Below, in pieces: positions 24,056 to 32,740 of a DNA stretch of 64,000 nt (position 1 is the stretch's first letter; each line of letters starts with the position of its first letter). The notes beneath the pieces were generated by a model, which was not told the DNA's origin, searched no databases, and worked only from the letters and a program-made list of their open reading frames with translations. This stretch comes from an uncultured Pseudomonadales bacterium (GTDB lineage: Bacteria; Pseudomonadota; Gammaproteobacteria; Pseudomonadales; Pseudohongiellaceae), in assembly GCA_943789485.1 (NCBI GenBank), contig CALSUH010000014.1:62001-126000 (forward strand), read 5' to 3'. Made by a program: the position numbers and the translations under genes.

Positions 24056-25387
24056 CTATTCCGGCGCCATTTTCAGCTCTTCCCGCAAGGTTCGCGATGC
24101 GAGATAGAAGTGAATGGCCGACCAAACATTCACAGTAGGTAGAAGAATCAGCATCGCATAGCGTAGAGATTCAACTCCCATTGAAGGCGCAAGCATGTCA
24201 CTCAAATACCCGATACCGAATGGGCCGAGACCTAAGCCAATTATGTTGATGACAAGGAATAAAATGGCAGAGGCGGTTGCGCGCCAGCGCAGTCCCACAA
24301 GTGCATGGGTAGTGGCTATGGAATTTCCTAGATACACATTTTGAAGTGTGCCGGGAATAAATATAAGCATGAGGGCAACATATTGATTATCTGTGAGAAA
24401 GGCTACAAGCATTGCCGGAACGCAAAGCAATGTTGCTATGCCGGGTATCCATTGATACCAGCGCTTGTCTTTTTTGCCAAGTTTGTCGCCGAGCATGCCG
24501 CCAAGCAGCACACCGATAGCACCAAATAAGCCTGTAGAGAGTGCAAGCCAAGTTCCCAATTCCCCGGTGCTCATTTCATGACTGCGAATAAAAAAGGAGG
24601 CGATCCAGTTCACGGTACCGTATCCAGCGAAGGCATTAAGTCCGCAGGCAAATGCCATGTGTCGGAACGTTTTGCGCTTCCATAACAAAGCTACAACTTC
24701 TTTAAAGGGTACTTGCGTCTCAGACGCAGTTTTATTCTCCATTAATCCGCGAATCGGCTCGCGGACAGTTGTTCGTACAAGGATTGCGAGTAATACACCG
24801 GGGATACCAACGACCATAAACGCGACTCGCCATCCAAAAAACTCATTTAGCCAGCCACCGAAAAGAAAGCCGAACAAGATGCCAAGGTTTACACCGGTGG
24901 AGTAGAACGCGAGAGCACTCGCCCGTTTTTCAGGAGGGAAGATATCCGAAACGATAGAATGGGATGGCGGGCTACCGCCAGCCTCGCCTATGCCAACACC
25001 TACCCTGGCCGCAAGTAGTTGCCCATAGTTCTGTACGAGGCCACTTACCGCTGTCATAGCGCTCCACAAGCCAACAGACACGGCTACAATATTCCTTCGA
25101 TTGCTGCGATCTGCGAAGCGTGCGATGGGAATTCCGGCGGTGACATAAAACATTGCAAATGCGAATCCGGTGAGTAGACCAAGCTGGCTATCGGATAAGG
25201 AGAGATCGACCTTGATCGATTCTTGCAAGATGGAGAGTAGCTGTCTGTCGATAAAATTGAAGGTGTAGACGAGAGTCAAGACTACCAGAGCATATTTTCG
25301 AGCGCTGGGGCTTGCATAGGGGTTTTCCAGCGCTGGCACGAGTGGAATTTTGGTTGTTTTAGTGCCTCTTTCGGCGTGATCGGTCAT
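24056..25387 (-). CDS. MFS transporter, spinster-like family
   Basis: Twelve-helix major facilitator of the bacterial spinster-like group. LVYTFNFIDRQLLSILQESIKVDLSLSDSQLGLLTG is the family opening: an NF/YxDR motif in helix 1, then a loop and helix 2. RFADRSNRRN is the helix 2-3 loop motif A, and VGIGEAGGSPPSHSIVSDIFPP in helix 4 is highly characteristic. The substrate is unknown; annotated relatives carry varied organic compounds. It stands just upstream of the dipeptidase gene, and starts 170 bases from the divergent fusion-protein gene at 25557. Confidence 0.85.
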   Translation of the reverse strand: MTDHAERGTKTTKIPLVPALENPYASPSARKYALVVLTLVYTFNFIDRQLLSILQESIKVDLSLSDSQLGLLTGFAFAMFYVTAGIPIARFADRSNRRNIVAVSVGLWSAMTAVSGLVQNYGQLLAARVGVGIGEAGGSPPSHSIVSDIFPPEKRASALAFYSTGVNLGILFGFLFGGWLNEFFGWRVAFMVVGIPGVLLAILVRTTVREPIRGLMENKTASETQVPFKEVVALLWKRKTFRHMAFACGLNAFAGYGTVNWIASFFIRSHEMSTGELGTWLALSTGLFGAIGVLLGGMLGDKLGKKDKRWYQWIPGIATLLCVPAMLVAFLTDNQYVALMLIFIPGTLQNVYLGNSIATTHALVGLRWRATASAILFLVINIIGLGLGPFGIGYLSDMLAPSMGVESLRYAMLILLPTVNVWSAIHFYLASRTLREELKMAPE

Positions 25388-25556
25388 AGTATGCCCTTGT
25401 TATTTTTGCCTGTGGACTAGGAATCGACTCAGAGTAATAGGGCTTAAGTCAAAAATATAGTTAAATCGAAGGCTGAATCTTTTTGGACATTGGCCGCTTT
25501 TTGTGAATAATGCTTGTTGAACTATAAAAGCTTGCTTATTTTGATGGAGAAAAACA

Positions 25557-27272
25557 TTGAGTCTAAGAGTCCTGCTACAAAAATCGCTACTAGCCCTTTT
25601 ACTGTTACCGACGCTAGTTCTAGCGGCCGATAGGGTTGGTGATTTCTCACTATTAGACCAAAACGGCTATTTTCATCAAATGAGCTGGTATGACGACAAT
25701 AAGGCAATTGTCTTGCTCGTTCAGGCCACCGGTGATACTGACTCACACAAACGGCTGGCTGACTTCAAGTCGCTCAATGCCAGCTTCGGCGCACAGGGTA
25801 TTGAGTTCTTTATGATCAATCCACTGGGGTTGAATGATCGCGATGCGGTGAAGGTGGAGATGGCGGCACTGGCTATTGATGTGCCAGTGTTGATGGATGA
25901 CGCTAGGTTAATATCTGAGGCGTTAGGCATCGATAAGGTCGGTGAGGTTCTTGTCTATAACCCGAAGTCTTTCACAGTTGAATTTCGTGGGCCTATGGGG
26001 CCGGCATTAACGACAGCATTAACTGATATTGTTGCAGGCAGAGACTTGCAAACTACTAACGTAACAGCCAGCGGCACGCCGGTCAGTTACCCGATCAAGA
26101 TAGCTCATCAACAACAGGTGCCGTCCTACGAGAAGGAAATAGGCCCAATCATTGCTGAAAACTGTGCTACCTGCCATCGAGAGGGCGGTATAGCGCCTTT
26201 CGCACTAGACAGCCACACCATGGTAAGGGGCTGGTCGCAGATGATACGCGAGGTATTAATGACTAAGCGTATGCCTCCGGGGCAGATAGATTCCCATATA
26301 GGCGACTTCGTTAACGATATGGTGCTCGCTGATGAGGAAGCGCAGAAAATCGTTCATTGGATTGAGGCGGGTTCGCCTAAAGATGGAAGTATAGATCCGT
26401 TGACCGAGCTAGTTTGGCCTGAAACCGAGTGGGCTTTTGGTGAGCCAGATTACATTGTGGAGATTCCTGAGCAGAGTATTCCTGCGACAGGGGTTCTCGA
26501 TTATTACAATGTCATGGTCGAATTGGATCTCGAGGAAGACCGGTGGGTGCGAGCGAGTCAGTACATTCCTGGCGATCACACCGTGCTGCACCATACTCTG
26601 CACAGTTTGATAGCGCCTGGTCAAACTCGCGGTGGGTCACTCCTGGGTGGAGAGCCAGACCGTCCAAATATCGCACCTTATATTCCTGGTCAGGCGCCAC
26701 GCATGGAGCCGCCGAATACCGGTGGCCTGCTGAAGGCTGGCACTAGAATCGCGATGCAGATGCACTATACAACTACAGGAAAGGAATCAGTCGATGCGAG
26801 TCGCATTGGTCTTTGGTTCTATCCTAAGGGCTTTGTGCCTGAGGAAAGAATGTCTGGACAGTGTGCCTGCCATTTCACGCCAACTTGGGTAAATATTCCT
26901 CCGCTGGATCCAGATTATGAGATGACCCAGTCGTTCACTATCGAGAAAGACGCAAAACTGTTTGCTTTTACGCCGCATATGCATTTTCGAGGCAAGCGTA
27001 TGCGCTTCTATGCTGAGTACCCCGATGGTACTAGCGAAGAGTTAATCAATATCGCAAACTATAATTACAACTGGCAGCTCGCCTATACCTATAAAGAGCC
27101 AAAGTCCGTCCCAGCAGGAACGGTTATTACCGCAACTGGCGCATTTGACAACTCACAACAGAATAAGATGAACCCTGATGCTAACCGTTCTGTTCCATGG
27201 GGGTTACAAAGCATGGATGAGATGTTTTTCGGTGCGGCCGATTGGAAGTACGTCGATCAGAGCGGAAATTAA
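25557..27272 (+). CDS. Periplasmic redoxin / c-type heme / copper monooxygenase-like fusion
   Basis: Three modules in one exported chain. The TTG start follows GATGGAGA. The signal peptide ends LVLAA. Residues 25-160 are a peroxiredoxin-like thioredoxin fold (VGDFSLLDQNG, then FKSLNASFGAQGIEFFMINP) without the usual CxxC. A heme c site C203-ATC206-H207 stands in a cytochrome-like segment with distal RMPPGQ. The last 250 residues resemble the ascorbate-dependent type II copper monooxygenase fold: GDHTVLHHTLH (H341, H345, H346, H349) and FTPHMHFRGK (H474, H476), the two histidine clusters expected for copper. The reaction is unknown. Similar fusions are common in marine and planctomycete genomes. 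Confidence 0.8.
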   Translation: MSLRVLLQKSLLALLLLPTLVLAADRVGDFSLLDQNGYFHQMSWYDDNKAIVLLVQATGDTDSHKRLADFKSLNASFGAQGIEFFMINPLGLNDRDAVKVEMAALAIDVPVLMDDARLISEALGIDKVGEVLVYNPKSFTVEFRGPMGPALTTALTDIVAGRDLQTTNVTASGTPVSYPIKIAHQQQVPSYEKEIGPIIAENCATCHREGGIAPFALDSHTMVRGWSQMIREVLMTKRMPPGQIDSHIGDFVNDMVLADEEAQKIVHWIEAGSPKDGSIDPLTELVWPETEWAFGEPDYIVEIPEQSIPATGVLDYYNVMVELDLEEDRWVRASQYIPGDHTVLHHTLHSLIAPGQTRGGSLLGGEPDRPNIAPYIPGQAPRMEPPNTGGLLKAGTRIAMQMHYTTTGKESVDASRIGLWFYPKGFVPEERMSGQCACHFTPTWVNIPPLDPDYEMTQSFTIEKDAKLFAFTPHMHFRGKRMRFYAEYPDGTSEELINIANYNYNWQLAYTYKEPKSVPAGTVITATGAFDNSQQNKMNPDANRSVPWGLQSMDEMFFGAADWKYVDQSGN

Positions 27273-27340
27273 ACTGCTTTCTTGAACGTGCGGTGGATTC
27301 ATTCACCGTGCGTTTCTGCTTGGCCCTCTTGGGGTCAACT

Positions 27341-27351
27341 CCCCCCCCCCC
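27341..27351 (+). repeat. C11 homopolymer upstream of katG
   Basis: Eleven consecutive C at 27341-27351, 171 bases before the katG start. Nothing else in the window has such a run outside the glycine codons of the 41796 receptor. It is prone to slippage, and therefore also to sequencing error. Confidence 0.9.
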
Positions 27352-27522
27352 TTACGCATTGGCCCTGAAGTTTAGGCCGCCAAATTGACTCTTCAGTTGT
27401 AATCGCAATTAACGATGACACCTATCGAAATATGTCGTTATCCCGATTGAATACAAATCTGTAACTTAGCTCCGTACATTTCACTCAATTAAATTTAGCG
27501 ATCAGTGACGGAGGACGTTCCA

Positions 27523-29751
27523 ATGCTTAAGAAAACCCTATCTAGAGTATCACTCGCGCTTGTCGGGATATTTGCGTTTGCGCCAGTTAATTTGGCCAGC
27601 GCCCAAGATCAAGCACAAGTGGCAACCAATGATTATTGGTGGCCTAATCGGCTCAGTCTCGAACCGCTTCGCCAGAATTCCCTGGCCTCGGATCCTCTTC
27701 GAGGCGAATTCAACTACGCAGAGGCCTTCGCCAGTCTGGATCTGCAAGCGGTAACAGCCGACTTAGAACAGTTGATGACCACGTCGCAAGACTGGTGGCC
27801 GGCCGACTTCGGTCACTATGGACCGTTCTTCATCCGTATGGCGTGGCATAGCGCTGGCACCTATCGATCTATCGATGGTCGCGGCGGAGCCGATGGCGGC
27901 ATGCAGCGTTTCGCTCCGTTGAATAGCTGGCCCGACAATGCGAACCTCGATAAGGCGCGACTACTATTGCTCCCTATTAAGCAGAAGTATGGCCGCAATA
28001 TCTCTTGGGCTGATCTTATGATCCTCGCGGGCACGGTAGCTATGGATTCCATGGGCTTCGAAACTCTGGGATTCGCTGGCGGACGAGTTGATGCCTGGGA
28101 GCCTGAAGAAGTGAATTGGGGTCCTGAGGGTGAATGGCTCGCAGCAGATCGTCGCAATGATCGGGGAGAACTCGAAGGCGCATTGGCCGCGGTACAGATG
28201 GGTCTAATCTACGTAAACCCACAAGGCCCTGGTGGAAATTCAGATCCACAGGCTTCAGCCGATGCGATTCGCGAAGCGTTTGGTCGCATGGCGATGAACG
28301 ATGAAGAGACAGTTGCACTTATCGCGGGTGGACACACCTTCGGCAAAGCACACGGTGCTGCGCCTCCTGAGGAGTATGTAGATGTTGAGCCCGAGGCCGC
28401 GAGTATTGAACAGCAGGGTCTGGGCTGGAAGAACAGCTACGGAACAGGCAATGCTGGCGATACAATTACCAGTGGATTGGAAGGAGCCTGGACTATCGAT
28501 CCGGCTGCTTGGACTCATAACTATTTACAAAACCTGTATGGATATGAATGGGTGCAGACTAGCAGTCCCGCAGGTGCGACTCAATGGGAGCCAGCTGAAG
28601 GGGCAGCCTCAAGCTTAGTTCCAGATGCGCACGACCCATCGAAACGCCATGCCCCGATGATGTTCACCAGTGACTTGGCTCTCAAAGTTGACCCGGCGTA
28701 TCGCGTAATCACTACGCGTTGGTTAGAAAACCCTGAGCAGTTCGAGGATGCGTTTGCGCGAGCCTGGTTCAAGCTTACACACCGAGACATGGGGCCAAAC
28801 TCTCGCTATTTGGGCGACCTGACACCGAATCAAGAGTTCATCTGGCAGGATCCGATTCCTGCGGTCGAACATCGTCTTATTAACAACCGTGACATAAGTC
28901 GACTGAAACGCGAAATCTTAGATTCTGGTTTAAGCACGTCAGAGCTAGTTCGAGCTGCCTGGGCTTCAGCCTCTACCTATCGCAATACGGATATGCGCGG
29001 TGGAGCTAACGGAGCGCGTGTTCGATTAGCGCCGCAGAAGAGTTGGCCAGCGAATGATCCGCAGGAACTTGCGCGAGTTGTTGATGTACTAAGCGCAATT
29101 CAAAGCGAGTTCAATGAGAGAAACTCGGTTAAGCAGGTATCACTTGCTGACTTGATGGTTCTTGCGGGCAATGCGGCGATTGAACAGGCGGCAGAGCAGG
29201 GTGGTTATAATGTAGAAATGGCATTTGACGCTGGCCGTGGCGATGCCACGCAGGAAAATACTGAAGTTGATTCATTCGCGATACTTGAGCCGACAGCTGA
29301 TGGCTTCCGCAACTATTTCGCCTCAGGCAACTCGCGCTCACCGGCTGAAATGCTTGTAGAGAAGGCGGCATTACTCAATCTGACTGTGCCGGAGATGGCT
29401 GCTTTGGTCGGCGGCATGCGAGTTCTCGATGCGAATAGCGGGCAATCGAAGCACGGTGTTTTCACCGACCAGCCGGGTACATTGAGCAATGACTTCTTCG
29501 TCAATCTGATTGACCTCACTGTAGTGTGGAGCAGATCCGCTACTGAAGAAGGTATCTTTGAGGGACGTGATAGAGCAAGCAATGATTTGAAATGGACGGC
29601 GACACCTGCCGATCTCATTTTCGGATCCAATTCAGAGCTGCGTGCGATAGCGGAATTTTATGCCTGGGAAGACTCAAAGGAACAGTTCGTGGAAGATTTT
29701 GTAAGTGCATGGACTAAGGTCATGATGCTTGATCGCTTTGACTTGATGTAA
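27523..29751 (+). CDS. katG: Catalase-peroxidase with signal peptide (periplasmic KatG)
   Basis: Heme enzyme that removes hydrogen peroxide by catalase and peroxidase reactions. A GTG at 27505 would add six residues; ATG 27523 is preferred because GGAGG (27510-27514) lies eight bases upstream. The N-terminus is a signal peptide ending LASAQ, so the enzyme acts in the periplasm, unlike most KatG. The distal site is complete (R105, W108, H109 in [11 protein letters not shown]). The Met-Tyr-Trp adduct residues W108, Y230 and M256 and the proximal H271 in GGHTFGK are all present. The C-terminal second domain is complete (742 residues in all). It ends in a strong terminator. Confidence 0.95.
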   Translation: MLKKTLSRVSLALVGIFAFAPVNLASAQDQAQVATNDYWWPNRLSLEPLRQNSLASDPLRGEFNYAEAFASLDLQAVTADLEQLMTTSQDWWPADFGHYGPFFIRMAWHSAGTYRSIDGRGGADGGMQRFAPLNSWPDNANLDKARLLLLPIKQKYGRNISWADLMILAGTVAMDSMGFETLGFAGGRVDAWEPEEVNWGPEGEWLAADRRNDRGELEGALAAVQMGLIYVNPQGPGGNSDPQASADAIREAFGRMAMNDEETVALIAGGHTFGKAHGAAPPEEYVDVEPEAASIEQQGLGWKNSYGTGNAGDTITSGLEGAWTIDPAAWTHNYLQNLYGYEWVQTSSPAGATQWEPAEGAASSLVPDAHDPSKRHAPMMFTSDLALKVDPAYRVITTRWLENPEQFEDAFARAWFKLTHRDMGPNSRYLGDLTPNQEFIWQDPIPAVEHRLINNRDISRLKREILDSGLSTSELVRAAWASASTYRNTDMRGGANGARVRLAPQKSWPANDPQELARVVDVLSAIQSEFNERNSVKQVSLADLMVLAGNAAIEQAAEQGGYNVEMAFDAGRGDATQENTEVDSFAILEPTADGFRNYFASGNSRSPAEMLVEKAALLNLTVPEMAALVGGMRVLDANSGQSKHGVFTDQPGTLSNDFFVNLIDLTVVWSRSATEEGIFEGRDRASNDLKWTATPADLIFGSNSELRAIAEFYAWEDSKEQFVEDFVSAWTKVMMLDRFDLM

Positions 29752-29781
29752 ACAGTAACCTTAGTGCTAACCTCTATTTAG

Positions 29782-29812
29782 CCGGTGTTCTCTTTGAGCA
29801 CCGGTTTTTTTT
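29782..29812 (+). terminator. Intrinsic terminator of katG
   Basis: CCGGTGTTC (29782-29790) pairs with GAGCACCGG (29796-29804), nine pairs with one G-U, loop TCTTT, followed by eight T. Confidence 0.9.
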
Positions 29813-29855
29813 GCTCTGTGATTTTTTCAAGAGAATGCTGCTATTAATCGTGGCG

Positions 29856-29891
29856 AAAAAAAAGCGGAGAGACTGTTTCAGTCTTTCCGCT
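29856..29891 (-). terminator. Intrinsic terminator of the TorF-like porin gene
   Basis: A 13-pair stem (29863-29875 with 29879-29891, one G-U) around a TTT loop. On the minus strand a run of eight T follows (29863-29856). It serves the gene ending at 29945. Confidence 0.85.
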
Positions 29892-29944
29892 CGTTCCGTT
29901 TTTTCTAGAATGTTTTCGGCCGTAGGTGCTAGTTATTCTAGTTG

Positions 29945-30655
29945 CTATAGCTCGATGTCCAAGCTGTAGCCAACTACGAATTTAATGTCGTCGTTGTCTA
30001 GAGCGTCAGGACCGGCATCATTTAGGTCAGTGGAAGTGATCATGAAACTGAAGCCATCTTTTCCAATAGATACATTGTAGTCCGTGTAGTCGCCAGGGAC
30101 GCCATTGAAGGCCTCAGAAAAATCACCTTGGTGATGACCAATATGCAAGCCTAGGTCGACGCCGTTACCGATTGTCGTACCGTAGTCAGCATACAGATAA
30201 GTAGCTTCGCCGAAACCAAAATCCTGGCCTGGACCTTCACTAGCTTCAGTATTGGCCAGCACGTTCACCCCGAAAGTAAACGCACCAATACCGATGGAGC
30301 CATACAGCTCGCCGAAGTCGAACTCGGCTTCAGCGTCGTAGTTGTAGTAAAGGTAGCCAAGATCGTAGCTGATTCCACCCGCTTCGCCGGCGAAGCCCGC
30401 ATAGAGATCGTGCTCATAGGAATAAACATCGTCAGCTGCATAGCTCACGTTTGAGGCCCAGGTGCCTACGTAGAACCCGCTGTCAGACACATAGTCAATT
30501 CCGCCGGAGATAGCGGCTTCGTTTACCGACTGAGTAAGGCCCCGCCAGATGTAGTTGTTAGAGGCGCCGAAGTTAGCGGACCATTCATCCGCTTGTACAG
30601 TACCGGTTGAAAGCAAAATTCCCGCCGCAGCGAGTGAGAGAATTCGTGAGTTCAT
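29945..30655 (-). CDS. TorF family putative porin (TIGR02001)
   Basis: Outer-membrane beta-barrel of unknown substrate. The signal peptide ends TVQA. The mature chain opens with DEWSANFGASNNYIWRGLTQS, the family signature in which a WRG follows the first strand. Alternating aromatic and acidic beta-strands follow (YVGTWASNV, YDLGYLYYNY, LGLHIGHH), and the chain ends with VGYSLDIEL. It is very acidic, with no cysteine. The 236-residue length matches the family. It is divergent from the OprP-like gene across 508 bases. Confidence 0.85.
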   Translation of the reverse strand: MNSRILSLAAAGILLSTGTVQADEWSANFGASNNYIWRGLTQSVNEAAISGGIDYVSDSGFYVGTWASNVSYAADDVYSYEHDLYAGFAGEAGGISYDLGYLYYNYDAEAEFDFGELYGSIGIGAFTFGVNVLANTEASEGPGQDFGFGEATYLYADYGTTIGNGVDLGLHIGHHQGDFSEAFNGVPGDYTDYNVSIGKDGFSFMITSTDLNDAGPDALDNDDIKFVVGYSLDIEL

Positions 30656-31163
30656 GTTTTGTTTTATCCCTTTATTGATAATGTTGAGGGGTGATCATTT
30701 CCACCCGCTACAGGGTATTTAGCAAGAGCTGTGCCAATACTCGGGGGCTCGGAATCTGTGCCATTTTGAGCGATGCAGGGGGCGTTCTTCGTTGAAATCG
30801 CTCTACATTGGTGCGTTAAAATAGTGCGTTGACTCGAAATGGGGCGGCGTTGGGCTCTGTTCTAGATTTTCAGATTGAAATCACAAAAACAGCATCGCCG
30901 GGTCAGTAGTGCTCGCAAGCTGCTGTGCTAGCGCAGGGCCAGATTGGAATCGGTCGATGAAAATTAGGTTCTCAATATTACTTCAGTCTTTTTAAGGAAA
31001 TATGCCAAATCCGTAATCATTGTCATTAATCTGTAATATTTGGGGAATAAAGTATCGGACAACGAAAACAACCCGAATGAACGCTCATAGTAAGGGCGTT
31101 TTGCTCGATAGCATGGACTGTACAGAGTCTTAAAAAGAAACCCTACTGGAGTCGAAGAGACCT
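30656..31163. other. Divergent intergenic region with a Pho box
   Basis: No ORF or structured RNA recognised. The right-hand part carries a Pho box, listed separately. The left 300 bases, GC-richer, must hold the promoter of the TorF-like gene but show no site I can name. Confidence 0.5.
31020..31037 (+). promoter_or_regulatory. Pho box (PhoB binding site)
   Basis: TTGTCAT at 31020-31026 and CTGTAAT at 31031-31037 are two PhoB heptamers starting 11 bases apart, separated by TAAT, as in the consensus CTGTCAT-A/T4-CTGTCAT. A weaker CCGTAAT lies at 31011-31017. It is 126 bases before the start of an OprP/OprO-type porin gene, so induction by phosphate starvation is expected. Confidence 0.75.
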
Positions 31164-32501
31164 ATGAGAAATCAAAAAATTGTACTACTAGGCCAGTTGG
31201 TCGCCACGGGAGCATTAGTCCTCTGTGCTTCTGTTGCTCAAGCGGCAGAGAAAGAGCTCTTGGATATCCTACTGAGCAATGGCGCGATAACTGAGGAACA
31301 GTATGCTGAGTTGCTGGAGAAAGAAGAGCTAGAACAGCAGGATGTGGCTGAGATTAACTTCGGTAGCGGCAGCGGCTTGAATGTCACTTCAGGAGATGGG
31401 CGTTTTGAAGTGGAGATAGGCGGTCGTCTCCATCTGGATTATGTAAATCATGACTACGATTCCCGAATGGGTATAAGGCCGATAAGTGGGACCGAGGTGC
31501 GGCGTGGTCGTATAGAGATAGACGGGGTGTTCGATAAGAATTGGGGCTATGCCGCTGAATTTGACTTCGCCAGAAATAAGGTCGCATTAAAAGATTTTAA
31601 AGCAGGCTATGAAACTGACAGTGGCGCTACCTTCTACGTAGGCCATCAGAAGCAGCCTTACAGTCTATCTATGGAAATGAGTTCAAATGATATTCCTTTT
31701 GTAGAACGCAGTGTTGATAACTTTTTGGCATCGACGTTCACAGATCGCGCGATCGGTGCGCGCTATGAGAATAGCGGCAGCAACTGGTTTTTCGCCGGAG
31801 GCGTTTTTGGCGATACTCTTAAGCAAGGCACAACTACTGGTGACGAAGGTTGGGGGTCCTCTGCACGTTTCATCTACTCCCCAGTTATCGAAGACAACTC
31901 CGTAGTCCATCTGGGTATTCGCGGATCGTATCGCGAGATGGATATAGCTACACCAACGCTAAGCATCAAAAATAAGACTACTGACTTCTCAGGTCTGAAC
32001 ATCGTCAACACGGGTGCGCTCGCCGATGCGGAATCTGCCTCCTTGTTCGGGCCAGAGATTGCAGCCTCATTTGGGTCGCTCTATTTATTTGCAGAACACA
32101 CGACCACGCAAGTTTCTCGCAAGGGAGCCTCTACCTTGGATTTTTCTGGATGGCATGCTGCTGCATCATGGAGCCTGACTGGGGAGAGTCGTGCAGCGCG
32201 CTACAGGATGGATGCAGGCGAATTTAAGAGCATCAGACCGAACAGTGATTTTGATCTAAGTAATGGAACATGGGGCGCCTTTGAAGTTTCGGCTCGCTAT
32301 GCCACGATAAACCTAAATGACAGCGACATTCTCGGCGGTGAAGAGGATGCTCTTTCCTTGGCTTTGAATTGGTATCCAAATCGCAACTTGCGCATCATGG
32401 CAGACTGGACGCGGATATTGGATACCGACGAATCCAATACTGTGCGCATGTTCGCGCCGGACATGAACGTATTCATGTTGCGAACTCAGTGGAACTACTA
32501 G
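31164..32501 (+). CDS. OprP/OprO-type phosphate-selective porin
   Basis: Outer-membrane anion channel for phosphate or polyphosphate. The signal peptide ends VAQA. A short coiled region follows (LLDILLSNGAITEEQYAELLEKEELEQQD), as in many OprP relatives. The barrel then begins GGRLHLDYVNHDYD, with RRGRIEIDGVFDKNWGYAAEFDF and the family strand YVGHQKQPYSLSMEMSSND. The C-terminal residues LRTQWNY end in an aromatic residue. The length (445) fits. The Pho box upstream supports the phosphate role; pyrophosphate or other anions are alternatives. Confidence 0.9.
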   Translation: MRNQKIVLLGQLVATGALVLCASVAQAAEKELLDILLSNGAITEEQYAELLEKEELEQQDVAEINFGSGSGLNVTSGDGRFEVEIGGRLHLDYVNHDYDSRMGIRPISGTEVRRGRIEIDGVFDKNWGYAAEFDFARNKVALKDFKAGYETDSGATFYVGHQKQPYSLSMEMSSNDIPFVERSVDNFLASTFTDRAIGARYENSGSNWFFAGGVFGDTLKQGTTTGDEGWGSSARFIYSPVIEDNSVVHLGIRGSYREMDIATPTLSIKNKTTDFSGLNIVNTGALADAESASLFGPEIAASFGSLYLFAEHTTTQVSRKGASTLDFSGWHAAASWSLTGESRAARYRMDAGEFKSIRPNSDFDLSNGTWGAFEVSARYATINLNDSDILGGEEDALSLALNWYPNRNLRIMADWTRILDTDESNTVRMFAPDMNVFMLRTQWNY

Positions 32502-32740
32502 ACGCTCCAAGAGGGTAGTTAAGCCCTAGAAAGTCTATTAGATATCTCTGGCGGGCAGTAATTCATTTGTGAGTTCTGCTCGCGGGTACCAGTCACCACT
32601 CATCCTCTCTTGCCTTACTTCGGCGGTATCCACCTCCAGTGGCTGTATCGCTTGAGCTTGTATATACTTGTAATTCAGTTCAGGCCCGCTTCCTGCGTTG
32701 CTGCCCATTATTATTCGCGTTAAATTCGAAGCCCTCTCTT

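Noticed and set aside
32639..32740. N-terminal extension of the TonB receptor at 32741
   Set aside because: The extension has no signal-peptide character, while the ATG at 32741 gives a normal signal directly.
32502..32740. Cobalamin riboswitch before the TonB receptor
   Set aside because: I looked for B12-box-like sequence; none is convincing, and the gene resembles other receptor types too.
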